From: JBCCSZ01 sp039821145 | GTDB taxonomy: Bacteria > Bacteroidota > Bacteroidia > Chitinophagales > Saprospiraceae | Length of the DNA stretch: 64,000 bases | Reading direction: 5' to 3' | Assembly (NCBI GenBank): GCA_039821145.1 | Contig: JBCBOS010000006.1 | Coordinates: 62,001 to 126,000, forward strand | In this document: positions 1 to 9,033 of the stretch, in pieces | Layout: every line of letters starts with the position of its first letter | Numbering within the stretch: position 1 is the first letter of the stretch | Notes under the pieces: model-generated | What the model saw: only the letters and a program-made list of their open reading frames with translations | Database searches by the model: none | Told to the model about the DNA's origin: nothing | Translations under genes and position numbers: made by a program

Positions 1-117
1 TCAGATAATATGAGATATGACTGAACGATCACCAGAGTGAAGGAACCGCAAAGCGGATGGGCAGCTATGAGCCAGACGAGGCTCATTTTGAGGTGCATAG
101 CCGGAGGCTACGTGTCG

Positions 118-143
118 AAAAACCCGCCTGTCGGCGAGGCAGG
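118..143 (-). terminator. Probable intrinsic terminator, minus strand
   Basis: Read on the minus strand, CCTGCCT pairs with AGGCGGG (one T-G wobble) around a 7-base loop and is followed at once by five T residues (A run at 118-122 on the plus strand). No minus-strand gene is visible upstream, so it may end a non-coding transcript or be part of a dispersed repeat. Confidence 0.45.
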
Positions 144-222
144 TAGCTGAAGGGTGGTGAAGAAAGACGTTCATATTAGCGAAAAGATTAACTTTAGACA
201 AGCTCTTATGAGCTGCCAAAAG

Positions 223-259
223 CGGAATGGCGGTTGACAGACAGTATGCCGCCATTCCG
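223..259. repeat. 11-bp perfect inverted repeat
   Basis: CGGAATGGCGG at 223-233 is exactly complementary to CCGCCATTCCG at 249-259, leaving a 15-base loop. No T tract follows on either strand, so a simple terminator is unlikely. Confidence 0.6.
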
Positions 260-459
260 ACTGTGCCACCAAAATTCCAAAAGCGAAAATTTGAATTGAC
301 AGGGAATATCCCTACCTTCCGAGACTTTCAGCTCTCGCCCTACACAGTATGCCTTTTCCATGCTCCAGCTGGAATTCAACCGTCATCAACCTTCTCTCGA
401 CCGTCGCGACTTTATTGGCGTTGAGTATTTTGACGCTTCATTTTCAAAACTTACGGAAT

Positions 460-1122
460 ATGAAAAAGCTATCTGTTATTGCAATCGCTTGTCTATTTGC
501 CTTTCCCGTCCTCGGCCAACAACTGTTCTTCGAAGCTTTCTCAGGCTACAACCTGACCAATTACAATTTGGAAGGCTTTGACGACCAAGAAGGCTACATT
601 CCCATCGGCTTCCGGCTGGCAGGAGGATTCGAACACATCCAGTTTGGTGCCGAGTACCACAGAGACATCACCAATGCCACCTTCGACCAGGGAGATTTCA
701 AAACGGAATTCACCAACGAGTACTACGGAGGGCTGGTGCGCGCCAACTTTTCCTCTCTCCCAGCCTATCGCTTTGGCTTGGTGCTCAAGGCCGGAGCTGG
801 CTTGTACAATACCTCCCGCCAACGCCTGAGTGTACCCGCTTCTGACCCCATCGGTGAGGCGGTCGAATACGATCCACAGTTTGGATTCAACGCAGGAATT
901 GGCTTTTCCTCGCCCATCCACACCATTGTCCACTGGGAAATGGGCTACATGTTCCACTATGTCAAGTTTGACCCACTGCAAGCTGGGGCACCGGGCTACG
1001 ATGGATTTTACCACTCCTTTCAGGCCGGGTTCAGCATCAATTTGGTCTTTGGCAATGTGGCCAAGGCATGCCGTTCTGTGATCAAGACCGATCGCAATGG
1101 CCGGAGCCGGAGAATTCGCTGA
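460..1122 (+). CDS. Outer-membrane beta-barrel-like protein (hypothetical)
   Basis: This is a 220-residue secreted protein of unknown function. The ATG at 460 was chosen because it begins a typical signal peptide, a Lys-Lys start followed by a hydrophobic stretch ending near residue 20 at LGQQ. Upstream in-frame ATG codons would only add non-hydrophobic sequence. The mature part is rich in aromatic and glycine residues in alternating patterns (for example the GGFEHIQFGAEYH segment), as expected for an eight-stranded outer-membrane barrel of the porin-family type common in Bacteroidota. The B3/B4 gene follows after 9 bases, so the two are probably co-transcribed. No catalytic motif is visible. 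Confidence 0.7.
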   Translation: MKKLSVIAIACLFAFPVLGQQLFFEAFSGYNLTNYNLEGFDDQEGYIPIGFRLAGGFEHIQFGAEYHRDITNATFDQGDFKTEFTNEYYGGLVRANFSSLPAYRFGLVLKAGAGLYNTSRQRLSVPASDPIGEAVEYDPQFGFNAGIGFSSPIHTIVHWEMGYMFHYVKFDPLQAGAPGYDGFYHSFQAGFSINLVFGNVAKACRSVIKTDRNGRSRRIR

Positions 1123-1131
1123 TCCCTTTCC

Positions 1132-1797
1132 ATGCTTCTCCCCAAGATCAAAACCGACATTGGCACCATTTGTCCGGAGCTGCGCCTGGGATGCATCAGC
1201 AGCCGGGTGGTGGTGGAGGCTGGTTCTGCTGAGTTGTGGTGCTACATCGAATCCGTGATCCAGGCAGAACGCGAGGGCCTTTCCACCAGTGAGATTGGTC
1301 AAATTCCCACAATTCGCTCCACCCGGGCTGCCTATAAGGCATTGGGCAAAGAGCCGAGTCGATACCGCCCTTCTGCCGAGGCATTGCTTCGAAAGATTGC
1401 CCAGGGCAAAGACTTGTATCAGGTCAACAATGTGGTGGATTTGCTCAATCTGACATCCATCCGAACGGGTTTTTCCATCTGTGGATACGACCAAGATGCC
1501 ATAGAGGGAGCCTACGAACTGGGCATAGGCGAAGTGGATGAGCCCTACCAGGCCATTGGGCGGGGGACCTTGAACATCGCTTATTTGCCTTGCTTTCGGG
1601 ACCAAGTTGGGGCCTTCGGTACACCCACCAGCGATTCGGTGCGCACCTCTGTCCGACCACATACCAAGCGATTTTTGATGATCCTGCTCAGTTTTGCTGC
1701 TGGGGAGGCATTGGAAGCAGCGATGAATGATGCCATTTCCCTGCTGCAGAAATATGCCTCAGCCACAGAAATTGAAAGTCAGGTGCTGGCGAGCTGA
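1132..1797 (+). CDS. B3/B4 tRNA-binding domain protein
   Basis: The 221-residue product matches the stand-alone B3/B4 domain family, related to the editing domain of the phenylalanyl-tRNA synthetase beta subunit. Recognisable family segments are 'STRAAYKALGKEPSRYRPS' (about 65-83), 'LYQVNNVVDLLNL' (about 95-107) and the acidic/glycine segment near 'GRGTLNIAYLP' (about 143-153). Such proteins are assumed to bind or hydrolyse mischarged aminoacyl-tRNA in the cytoplasm, though many are uncharacterised. There is no signal peptide. It sits 9 bases behind the outer-membrane protein gene with no obvious functional link. Confidence 0.85.
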   Translation: MLLPKIKTDIGTICPELRLGCISSRVVVEAGSAELWCYIESVIQAEREGLSTSEIGQIPTIRSTRAAYKALGKEPSRYRPSAEALLRKIAQGKDLYQVNNVVDLLNLTSIRTGFSICGYDQDAIEGAYELGIGEVDEPYQAIGRGTLNIAYLPCFRDQVGAFGTPTSDSVRTSVRPHTKRFLMILLSFAAGEALEAAMNDAISLLQKYASATEIESQVLAS

Positions 1798-1845
1798 AGA
1801 TTTGTTGCTAAATTCGCGCCTCTCTTCAACCAAATATCCAATGTC

Positions 1846-2490
1846 ATGTGGCAACGCATCATCGATGATCTAACAGCTTACAATGCCCGCTTGGTGGCCG
1901 TGAGCAAAACCCGTCCCATTGAAGCCATCGAAGCCTTGTACGAGCAAGGGCAACGCCTGTTTGGCGAAAACCGCGTACAGGAAATGACCGACAAACAGCC
2001 CCTTTTGCCCCAGGATGTCCAATGGCACCAAATCGGGCACCTGCAAACCAACAAGGTCAAGTACATCGCTCCTTTTGTCTCCATGATTCATTCGGTAGAC
2101 AGTGCCAAGGTCTTGAAGGAAATCAACAAGCAGGCGGCGCGGAATGAGCGGAGCATCAAGGTTTTGCTGCAGTTCAAGATTGCGCAGGAGGACAGCAAAT
2201 ACGGATTTGACATGGAGACGGTGCGTCAGATGCTGGACTCGGAGGCCTTTGCCCAGATGCAGCATGTGAAAGTCTGTGGCCTGATGGGCATGGCAACCTT
2301 CACGGATGAGCAGGAGCAGGTCCGCGCTGAGTTCCGACAACTTCGCCAGTATTTTGAGACATTGAAGAAAGAATACTTTTTGGAAAAGGAAGATTTTGTC
2401 GAATTGTCGATGGGAATGTCGGGCGATTACAAAATTGCCTTGGAGGAAGGCAGCACGATGGTTCGGGTTGGCAGTTTGTTGTTTCAATGA
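1846..2490 (+). CDS. YggS/PROSC family PLP homeostasis protein
   Basis: A cytoplasmic 214-residue protein of the YggS/YBL036C family, which binds pyridoxal 5'-phosphate and keeps the B6 and amino acid pools balanced without a known enzymatic reaction. The PLP lysine lies in LVAVSKTRP (about residue 24). Further family signatures are GENRVQEM (about 40), WHQIGHLQTNK (about 60), LMGMAT (near 145) and the C-terminal LSMGMSGDY...GSTMVRVG phosphate-binding stretch (near 185-210). Length is typical. It stands alone, 48 bases after the B3/B4 gene. Confidence 0.95.
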   Translation: MWQRIIDDLTAYNARLVAVSKTRPIEAIEALYEQGQRLFGENRVQEMTDKQPLLPQDVQWHQIGHLQTNKVKYIAPFVSMIHSVDSAKVLKEINKQAARNERSIKVLLQFKIAQEDSKYGFDMETVRQMLDSEAFAQMQHVKVCGLMGMATFTDEQEQVRAEFRQLRQYFETLKKEYFLEKEDFVELSMGMSGDYKIALEEGSTMVRVGSLLFQ

Positions 2491-2553
2491 TGCCGATGTG
2501 GTACGAATTGTGAGTTGGATTAGTATGCATCATCTTTTCAGAGCCTAGCACCT

Positions 2554-3318
2554 ATGAAAATCAAAACGAAGGCAGACATCGAGCGACTGCGAGAGGAAAT
2601 CCAGCGGGAATTGGACATCGACATGAGTGAGTACCAAAACGAGGAGGTCGCCGAAACATTTGCGGAGCTGGTGGCCTTTCCAGCCTACATCCTCAACTGG
2701 GCCATTCGGCCTGTACTGATTTCCTTGCTGCTTTTCGTGATGGGATACTTTGTGCTGCATCTCGTCCACATCGAATACTTGCTGTACACCCTCATCGGCT
2801 TTGCACTTTTCCTGGCCTGTGGCATCAGCTTTGGGCTCATTTTTACCCTTTGGAAACTCAAGGGCGACATGAACGAAGTGCTTCGGTACTCTCTTCAACT
2901 TTTCCAATCCATCCTCTCCGACCTGCGCCATACCCGCGCCCAACTTACCGCAGAGAACAAAAAATACAAGTACCAACTGTTGTACCAGGGCATCATCCAC
3001 ATCATCAGCATTCCCGTTTTGAGCAAGGCATTGGGCGGCAAAATTCCCTTGATTGGTTTTTTGGTAGAGGGTTTGGTCAAAAAAATCTTGACGGCGGCGG
3101 GCAATCGCTTTCGCTGGGAGGAGGCCCACCAGCAGGCAACTGGCACCGTGGAGGACGAGGGGGCAACCATTGATCACGACATTCAGCGGGTCAATGCCGA
3201 CATTCGGGGCATTGATGCTTTTACAGCTGCCTTGTTCAAGGTGGTTCGCATTCCTTTCCTGGTGGTATTTGTCATCAGTTTGCTGCTTCTCTTGTTGTTT
3301 TTGGCCTTGGTCAATTAA
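2554..3318 (+). CDS. Hypothetical integral membrane protein
   Basis: A 254-residue protein I cannot name. It begins with a charged helical region (1-45), then has two closely spaced membrane segments (about 48-70 and 75-98) and a charged middle part with coiled-coil tendency (about 100-135). A glycine-rich amphipathic region follows (near 150-180, 'LGGKIPLIGFLVEGLVKK'), and then a strongly hydrophobic C-terminal segment (about 228-252) rich in Leu. The middle is reminiscent of DUF697-like proteins, but no diagnostic motif is clear. No signal peptide; inner-membrane location is likely. Confidence 0.7.
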   Translation: MKIKTKADIERLREEIQRELDIDMSEYQNEEVAETFAELVAFPAYILNWAIRPVLISLLLFVMGYFVLHLVHIEYLLYTLIGFALFLACGISFGLIFTLWKLKGDMNEVLRYSLQLFQSILSDLRHTRAQLTAENKKYKYQLLYQGIIHIISIPVLSKALGGKIPLIGFLVEGLVKKILTAAGNRFRWEEAHQQATGTVEDEGATIDHDIQRVNADIRGIDAFTAALFKVVRIPFLVVFVISLLLLLLFLALVN

Positions 3319-3386
3319 CTTTTTCCCGATTCATTTTGCTGTCCAGCAATTGCAGAAGTTCCTTCCTCTGTCTGTCTTTTTCAAAT

Positions 3387-3848
3387 TCAATCCTTCTCCA
3401 TGCTGAGCCATTCTTCATAGGAGACGACGCGTCTTTCTTCGTCGGATTTGGATGGTCCGGTCAACAGTCCAATGAATTCAAGTTCATGGCCATCGGGGTC
3501 GTGGAAATAGATGGAGATGGCGGGCACCCAACAAAACACCATTGGCTTTTCTTTTTGGTCTTCCAAAAAATTCCAGCACTTGATGTTTCGGGCTTTCAGA
3601 AAGTCGACCGATTCCGTTGCAATCCATTCCGGTTCGCATTCAAAGGCAAAATGTCGAACGTCGATTTGTTCTTTTGGCTTTTCCCACAGTCCCAGCATGG
3701 CTTGTTTTTCTTTTCCGATCCAGAAAAAAGCAGTTCTTCTTTCCGCTCCGTAGCGGCATTGCTGCAGGCCGAGGGTCTTCGAATAGAATTCGATGGAGCG
3801 TTCGAGCTCTTCCACAAAGAGGTGGGTTTCGTAAAGTCCTTTGATCAT
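3387..3848 (-). CDS. VOC (glyoxalase-like) superfamily protein
   Basis: The 153-residue product has the two beta-alpha-beta-beta-beta modules of the vicinal oxygen chelate fold. It opens with 'YETHLFVEELERSIEFYSKTLGL', where the His of THLFV is the usual first metal ligand. The second module contains 'VRHFAFE' (about 68-74) and ends in 'DPDGHELEFIG' (about 120-130), where a Glu ligand is expected. This suits a small metal-dependent enzyme or antibiotic/fosfomycin-type resistance relative; the substrate cannot be read from sequence. It is convergent with the upstream membrane protein gene and lies 65 bases beyond the end of the minus-strand operon. Confidence 0.85.
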   Translation of the reverse strand: MIKGLYETHLFVEELERSIEFYSKTLGLQQCRYGAERRTAFFWIGKEKQAMLGLWEKPKEQIDVRHFAFECEPEWIATESVDFLKARNIKCWNFLEDQKEKPMVFCWVPAISIYFHDPDGHELEFIGLLTGPSKSDEERRVVSYEEWLSMEKD

Positions 3849-3913
3849 ATTTTTGTTGTTTCTGACTCACAAGCTGTACAGGCTCAAAACACCTGAGGAG
3901 AAGGAACAGTTCT

Positions 3914-4852
3914 TTAGTACAACAAATTCCAAAACTTCGTCAGCATCTCTGCCCGACCAAGCTGCTTGACCTCTTCCCTCTTCAACAGACCAATCTTGCC
4001 GCGCTTGGCATCGTAGTTGGCCCCTTTGTCTTTGGGTCGTTGGCTGATGCCGTAAAAACCATCGCCGCTGAATTTTCCCTTCCCAAACTTGGCTTCAAAA
4101 TCGCAAACCGTTGCATAGTGTTGGTTGTGCAGATTTCCCAACCAGATTTGTTCTCGGAACAGGCTGTCAAAAGAAGGCTGAGGCTTGCTGTAATGGTGGA
4201 TGAGCAGGACAATGGGCATGCCAGCAGAGTATTGATCGCTTTCGATTTTGGGATGGTCGCCCTCTGTGTCTATGCCGATGAGTTTTTCCCCAGGAAAGCC
4301 CTTTTCCTTTGTGATTTCCACCAGTCTGAGAACTTGTCGCTCGTTCAACTTTTCCCATTTCCGCCCAATCAATGGCCGCCACAGGAAGTTGTACCATTTG
4401 TAGTGAGCCGCCCTGATTTTTTGGTCTTGGGCAAACATGGCGTTGATCTCCGCCCGCAATTCTGCATCCAAAGCATTTTGGTATTCGGCCTGCAATTTGT
4501 CTGACCGATTGACAAGCTCCTTCCAGTAGTCTGTCTCCCTGAACTGCTCATACTTGGAGGACGAGGCAAAGTGCGCCAAAGGAACGCCCCGTCTCAAAGC
4601 CAACGCCACAAAGTACTTCGTGGATTCCTCTTCTCTCCGAAAAGCAGCCAACTCACTGGCATTGATGCAATCTCGTGCAAATTCAAAATCGGATGTCTCA
4701 AAAGCCGTGCGATAGGCAAGGATGGCTTGGTCGTACTTTTTCTCTAAGATGCTTCTCTTCGCCTCGTTGATGTGTTGGTAGTAATTGGCATAGGTTTGGC
4801 CGAAGATCGTCCACGGCAGCAAGGCCATCGCTATGCAAATCACTGTCTTCAT
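3914..4852 (-). CDS. Secreted DUF6624-like protein
   Basis: A 312-residue protein with an N-terminal signal peptide (1-18, ending FGQ). Residues 20-110 form a helical region resembling a tetratricopeptide-like pair. The second half carries the pattern I associate with DUF6624: 'AQDQKIRA', 'EKGFPGEKLIG', a central 'VLLIHHY' and a late 'YATVCDFEAKFG'. Function is unknown. Its ATG overlaps the stop of the DUF1801 gene in an ATGA arrangement, so translation is probably coupled and it is the last gene of the three-gene operon. Confidence 0.7.
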   Translation of the reverse strand: MKTVICIAMALLPWTIFGQTYANYYQHINEAKRSILEKKYDQAILAYRTAFETSDFEFARDCINASELAAFRREEESTKYFVALALRRGVPLAHFASSSKYEQFRETDYWKELVNRSDKLQAEYQNALDAELRAEINAMFAQDQKIRAAHYKWYNFLWRPLIGRKWEKLNERQVLRLVEITKEKGFPGEKLIGIDTEGDHPKIESDQYSAGMPIVLLIHHYSKPQPSFDSLFREQIWLGNLHNQHYATVCDFEAKFGKGKFSGDGFYGISQRPKDKGANYDAKRGKIGLLKREEVKQLGRAEMLTKFWNLLY

Positions 4853-5289
4853 CTGGCGTCTTTGTGTCGAAAAAAATCCTTGTGCTTGTTCCGGTGATGG
4901 GTCAGGGCCAGCTCAATGCATCGCCGAAGCTCCTTGTCGGGGATGTCCTCCTCTAAGCCAAAAAGGATGGCCCGGTTTTTCTCGTAGCGAAACAGCTCGC
5001 CGTACTCCATTTTGAAAGTCTCTACCAAAGTCGTGTTGCAATTGAAATACATGGCATACTGGTTGGGATTTTTCTCCTTCCAGTCGATCCGGATGGGACT
5101 CCCCTTCTTGGCCGCATAGCTCGGCTCACCCCATTTGAGACTTTCCTCAATGACCGAGATGTCTCCCTGATCAGCAGCCGTTTGCAAAATCAGCTCTCTT
5201 AGATAAAGCAACTTTGGACGGATGTGTTCTGGATAACTGGCAAACTTGGCGGTCACCCCAGGAGCTTGCTGGATGAATGGCTGGCCCAT
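4849..5289 (-). CDS. DUF1801 domain protein
   Basis: A 146-residue cytoplasmic protein of the DUF1801 (YdhG-like) family. The typical features are 'LRELILQTAAD' near residue 30, 'EESLKWGEPSY' near 47-57, and the aromatic/basic central strands 'NQYAMYFNCNTTLVE'. These small proteins are common in Bacteroidota and have no proven activity. It begins 8 bases after the stop of the WYL-GyrI regulator and its end overlaps the next start, which places it in the middle of an operon. Confidence 0.8.
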   Translation of the reverse strand: MGQPFIQQAPGVTAKFASYPEHIRPKLLYLRELILQTAADQGDISVIEESLKWGEPSYAAKKGSPIRIDWKEKNPNQYAMYFNCNTTLVETFKMEYGELFRYEKNRAILFGLEEDIPDKELRRCIELALTHHRNKHKDFFRHKDAR

Positions 5290-5297
5290 GTCTCAGG

Positions 5298-6521
5298 CTA
5301 TTTTATGGCAATGAAAAAATCGACCTCCGCATCATTGGGGTTTTGGGCTTTTTCCCCATACAACTCAAAGTCAGCCGTATATGCCCGGTGCAAGTCTGAC
5401 TGCCAGATCTCATGCCATTTCTTGCCGACGAGGCCATCCATCAAATGGCCCCTGGCCGAAGTCTTAACATAAGTGCCTCCCTCAAAGGTTTTTCCGATCA
5501 TCTTCTGAGGGATGTGATCCAAGCTGTGGACCTTGCAACCGATGATTGTCCGATAGGGCTGCTCGTGATCGCCTTCGTAATCGGTGTACACACAATAGAC
5601 CGTGTGATCCAGCTTGTTGGGGATCTTTTCCAGGATGTTTTCTGACAAAAACTTTGTCCACAATTCACCGATGTCCTTGGCGGCCTGCCCATTTTGATTG
5701 CTGGTCACCACAGCGATTCCAATCATCTTGAAGGGCTCGATTTGTACATTTTGCATGATGGTATTTTTTTGATTCATGCCAAAGGTAGATGCGTCTTGTG
5801 ACAGAGGTATGTCAGGGGTCGATTGCCAGGTCTTTCGACATTGTTCCAAATATTGCTCGAAGCTCATGCCATGGGGCTCAAAAGTCTCTCCGGTGAGCTG
5901 CATTTTTTGGATTCGGTCCAGGCGAAAGGCCCGAAAGGCGTTCTTGGCCCGGCAAAATGCCACGAGAATCCAATTGTCTTGAGTGGTATACAATGCAAAG
6001 GGTTCCACCAATCTTTGCGACTGCTGGTCTTTCAAAGACAAATAATCGAGGTGAACGAGGCGATAATTGGCAATGCTGGATTGGAGCTGGATCAGGTAGT
6101 GGCTGGTCTTTTCGCCCCTTTGGTTGTTTCTGATTTGGAGTCGTTGTTCGAGAAGTTCTGTCTTGGTCTTTTGCCCAAACTTCAGGATGGATTTGATCTT
6201 GGTCACCGCACTTTCGTAGTGATCGGTCAGAGATTGGTCTTTGTTTTTGCGAATGAGCTGTTCGGCAGTGATCATGGCCATGGCCTCTTCCTCGGTAAAC
6301 ATGACAGGTGGCAATTTGTAGCCTTCCATCATCGAGTAGCCGCGGCCCTCCTCTGTGACAATGGGAATGCCAGACTTTTCGAGGGTCCGAATGTCCCGAT
6401 AGATGGTTCGGATGCTCACATCGTGCTTGTCGGCCAAGTCTTTTGCAGTGACAAGCCGTTTGGATTGCAATTGGATGATGATTGCCGACAGACGGGCAAG
6501 CCTTGGTTTTTCTTCTGCCAT
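5298..6521 (-). CDS. YafY-type WYL regulator fused to a GyrI-like domain
   Basis: The 407-residue protein has an N-terminal HTH_11/DeoR-like helix-turn-helix (about 5-60, 'VTAKDLADKHDVSIRTIYRDIRTL'). A WYL ligand-sensing domain follows (about 110-230, including 'VEPFALYTTQDNWILVAFC'), and a C-terminal GyrI-like/effector-binding domain (about 255-407, 'VQIEPFKMIGIAVV'). It is probably a ligand-responsive transcriptional regulator, likely controlling its own operon with DUF1801 and DUF6624-like genes. The ATG at 6521 was preferred to an upstream in-frame start because it precedes the HTH directly. A Met just before the GyrI part shows where two usually separate genes may have fused. Confidence 0.85.
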   Translation of the reverse strand: MAEEKPRLARLSAIIIQLQSKRLVTAKDLADKHDVSIRTIYRDIRTLEKSGIPIVTEEGRGYSMMEGYKLPPVMFTEEEAMAMITAEQLIRKNKDQSLTDHYESAVTKIKSILKFGQKTKTELLEQRLQIRNNQRGEKTSHYLIQLQSSIANYRLVHLDYLSLKDQQSQRLVEPFALYTTQDNWILVAFCRAKNAFRAFRLDRIQKMQLTGETFEPHGMSFEQYLEQCRKTWQSTPDIPLSQDASTFGMNQKNTIMQNVQIEPFKMIGIAVVTSNQNGQAAKDIGELWTKFLSENILEKIPNKLDHTVYCVYTDYEGDHEQPYRTIIGCKVHSLDHIPQKMIGKTFEGGTYVKTSARGHLMDGLVGKKWHEIWQSDLHRAYTADFELYGEKAQNPNDAEVDFFIAIK

Positions 6522-6552
6522 GATGGACCATTTTGCAGCTGGCCACTGCGCA

Positions 6553-8823
6553 TTACTGCTTGGGCAATTGCTTGACAAATCGCTTGACAAGCCGTTGGTC
6601 TCCTCGGCTCAACTCCAGGAAATACACCCCGGCAGCCAGATTGGACACATCCAGTGTATGGCGTGGCCCCCGGAAGCTGAAGCTTCGCATGCTTTGTCCC
6701 AAGGCGTTGTATACCCGGGCTTGCACGATGCCCTCCACATCTTCCGGTAGTTGAATGGTAAGGCCCCGGTCTGTAGGCACAGGAAACAATTCTACGGACA
6801 AGTCTCGCTCGATCTCACCAGTGGACACGAGGGTGGAGCGAATGTCGGTATTGAAAAAAGAAATTCCCCCTCTGCGATTGCCAATGACCATTTCGTTGAA
6901 GCCGTCGCCGTCGATGTCTGCAAAATCTATGTGAACTTCATCCCCCAACCGCATGCGACCGTAATCGTCGTCCACTTTGGTAAATGGCATGGTCAGATCG
7001 TTTTGATCATTGATGTATCGCTTGATCGTACCGGAGAAGGAACCAATGAAATACTGCTTTTCGCCATCTACCTCCACCACTCTGGGGGAGCTGAAACCAA
7101 AAATGGAAACGTCTCTTGCATCGATGCGGCCAAAAAATTGGTTGTTGGAAGCCGCCGTCAGATCAGAATCGAAGGAGGGATCAGTGGCAGTACCTGTGTT
7201 GAGCAAAAGGTTGACATTGCCGTTGCGCTCTCCGACCAGCAAATCGGGTTTGCCATCTTCGTTGATGTCATCGATCACGGGAAAGCTCAACTGCCCAACG
7301 CGAATGTTTTGGTAGGGATAGCGCACCGGACCAAAGGACATGGTTCTGCCCGGGCCCGCCACATTTTCTGCAAAGAACATGCGACCATCTGATTCTCCAA
7401 CCAACAAGTCCATGTCGCCATCGTTGTCCAAGTCGCCAAAAGTAGGTGCCAGGTAGACATTGGCTACGCCAACCAACTGACTGAAGTTGAGCCAATCGTC
7501 ATCTTCCAAGCGGTACTTGGGATTTCGCGTTGTTCCTACGTTGACATAGAGTTGCAAAACCACTTTGTTGCCAGTGGTGGGATTGAAGAAAAGCTCATTG
7601 CCAATGACCAAGTCCATTTTTCCATCTGCATTGTAGTCCACAAAACGAGGGATGGCCCCCGTTCCGATGTCCAGCATGTCTCCCACGAGGAAGTCCTCTT
7701 TTTGGAAACTGAAATCGGGAATGGCCTCTGTGCCCACATTGCGATAGTACCACACATTTTCGACATCCTTGCCGTTGAGGGCATTGGGCGCGGCCAGGAG
7801 GTCTCGCTTTCCATCATTGTCGACATCCACCAAAAAAGAGCCGGGAAATTCGGGAATGTCCGCCGACACATCATAGCTCGGGTAGTCACAGTCGATGCTT
7901 TGGACGAAGGCATTGTTGGCATCGCCATCATTGTTGCCCAACACCAGATTGGGAAAAGAAACATCCCCCAACAAAATTTCCTTGTCCCCATCGTTGTCTT
8001 TGTCGAATGTCAATAAGGTAGAGCCAGCGTGACGAGTAGAAGCCACTCCGCCCCTGATGCCTTCGGCACACTCGTCCTGTTCATCACTCAAAATGAGGCA
8101 GTTGGTGATCCCGCTTTCGAAAAACTTCCCCCAGCAGGATTCTCGGAGGACATAAATCAATGTGTCGGACTGGTAGCCATTTTCCACCGATAGATTGCGG
8201 TAGTAGTTGACGATTCCTCCCACCGTCTCGAAAGACAAGATGTCCAAGTCGCCGTCGCCGTCGATGTCGTCAATGGCGGGAATGTCTTGGGTGCTCACGT
8301 AGAGTTGTGTGCGCCCATTGTTCAGGCTGGGGACATAGAGGGCATCGGCCCGGTCTTCTGGGAAGAGAATTTTGCGAAAGGCGATTTTTCCATTGTCGTA
8401 ATAGCCCTTGTATACTTCCACTGCTGCGAGGCCGGGGACTTGGGCCTGGGCAAACAAATCCATCACCCCATCATTGTCATAGTCTCGCAAGAGAGCAAAA
8501 TTGGTCATCTCCGGAAACTGCGAGATGTATTCCGGTGCGAAGGTGTAGGAAACCTCGTTGGCCGTACCTTGGTTGAGAAAGGTCAATTCCACGTCGCCAA
8601 TTCGATCGAAGACAAACAAGTCCATGACACCATCATTGTTCAGATCCACATCGGAAAACTGGGGGGCATTGAGGCCTCCGGCGTTGGTCAAAAACAGGGA
8701 GCGACCATCCTTTTCAAAAGAAATGTTGGTAAACCAATCCAGGGCTTGCCCTTGCAGTTGGCTCCCGGAGAAAAGCAGTAAAATGGCAGCCAGCAAAGCT
8801 CGTGAGCTATTCGAAGGAATCAT
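6553..8823 (-). CDS. T9SS-secreted FG-GAP/VCBS repeat protein
   Basis: A 756-residue exported protein. The start was set at 8823 because it begins a clean signal peptide ending at LQGQ. The body is built of repeated calcium-binding-type FG-GAP/VCBS motifs with 'DxDxDGxxDL' loops, for example 'DVDLNNDGVMDLFVFD', 'DIDGDGDLDILSFE', 'DVDNDGKRDLLAA' and 'DINEDGKPDLLVGE', forming a predicted beta-propeller. The last about 75 residues ('VELFPVPTDRGLTIQLP' to 'GVYFLELSRGDQRLVKRFVKQ') are a type A T9SS sorting domain. A surface adhesin or matrix protein is the likely role. It lies 31 bases upstream of the WYL regulator in the same direction. Confidence 0.9.
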   Translation of the reverse strand: MIPSNSSRALLAAILLLFSGSQLQGQALDWFTNISFEKDGRSLFLTNAGGLNAPQFSDVDLNNDGVMDLFVFDRIGDVELTFLNQGTANEVSYTFAPEYISQFPEMTNFALLRDYDNDGVMDLFAQAQVPGLAAVEVYKGYYDNGKIAFRKILFPEDRADALYVPSLNNGRTQLYVSTQDIPAIDDIDGDGDLDILSFETVGGIVNYYRNLSVENGYQSDTLIYVLRESCWGKFFESGITNCLILSDEQDECAEGIRGGVASTRHAGSTLLTFDKDNDGDKEILLGDVSFPNLVLGNNDGDANNAFVQSIDCDYPSYDVSADIPEFPGSFLVDVDNDGKRDLLAAPNALNGKDVENVWYYRNVGTEAIPDFSFQKEDFLVGDMLDIGTGAIPRFVDYNADGKMDLVIGNELFFNPTTGNKVVLQLYVNVGTTRNPKYRLEDDDWLNFSQLVGVANVYLAPTFGDLDNDGDMDLLVGESDGRMFFAENVAGPGRTMSFGPVRYPYQNIRVGQLSFPVIDDINEDGKPDLLVGERNGNVNLLLNTGTATDPSFDSDLTAASNNQFFGRIDARDVSIFGFSSPRVVEVDGEKQYFIGSFSGTIKRYINDQNDLTMPFTKVDDDYGRMRLGDEVHIDFADIDGDGFNEMVIGNRRGGISFFNTDIRSTLVSTGEIERDLSVELFPVPTDRGLTIQLPEDVEGIVQARVYNALGQSMRSFSFRGPRHTLDVSNLAAGVYFLELSRGDQRLVKRFVKQLPKQ

Positions 8824-9033
8824 GAAGTAGATTTTGGTGATCTGGTGAATAATTTGTTTCTTGGTTAGCAAGAGTTCATCAAATGACGGCCCAAATCCAG
8901 TCGTCGGAGAGGAAGTGCAGATCAACAAATATTGATCTTTCCACATCTTTGGGTAGACAAAAAGCGGGACGATACCGGGGATGACCTACCTAGCAGACCG
9001 ATGGGCTCACATCCAAATGTACGAAAAATCAAT

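Larger units (their letters stand above)
1..459. other. Non-coding, hairpin-rich left edge
   Basis: I see no convincing gene here. The stretch holds several inverted repeats close together. CCGC/GCGG lies at 46-56, a 7-bp stem ATGAGCC/GGCTCAT at 67-86, TAGCC/GGCTA at 98-110, a terminator-like stem at 118-143, and an 11-bp perfect stem at 223-259. An 84-codon open frame covers 1-255 on the minus strand, but it runs through all these hairpins and has no recognisable protein character. The density of stems suggests a structured transcript or a repeat element cut by the window edge. Confidence 0.5.

Noticed and set aside
541..1662. 373-codon minus-strand open frame
   Set aside because: It spans two well-supported plus-strand genes and has no recognisable domains.
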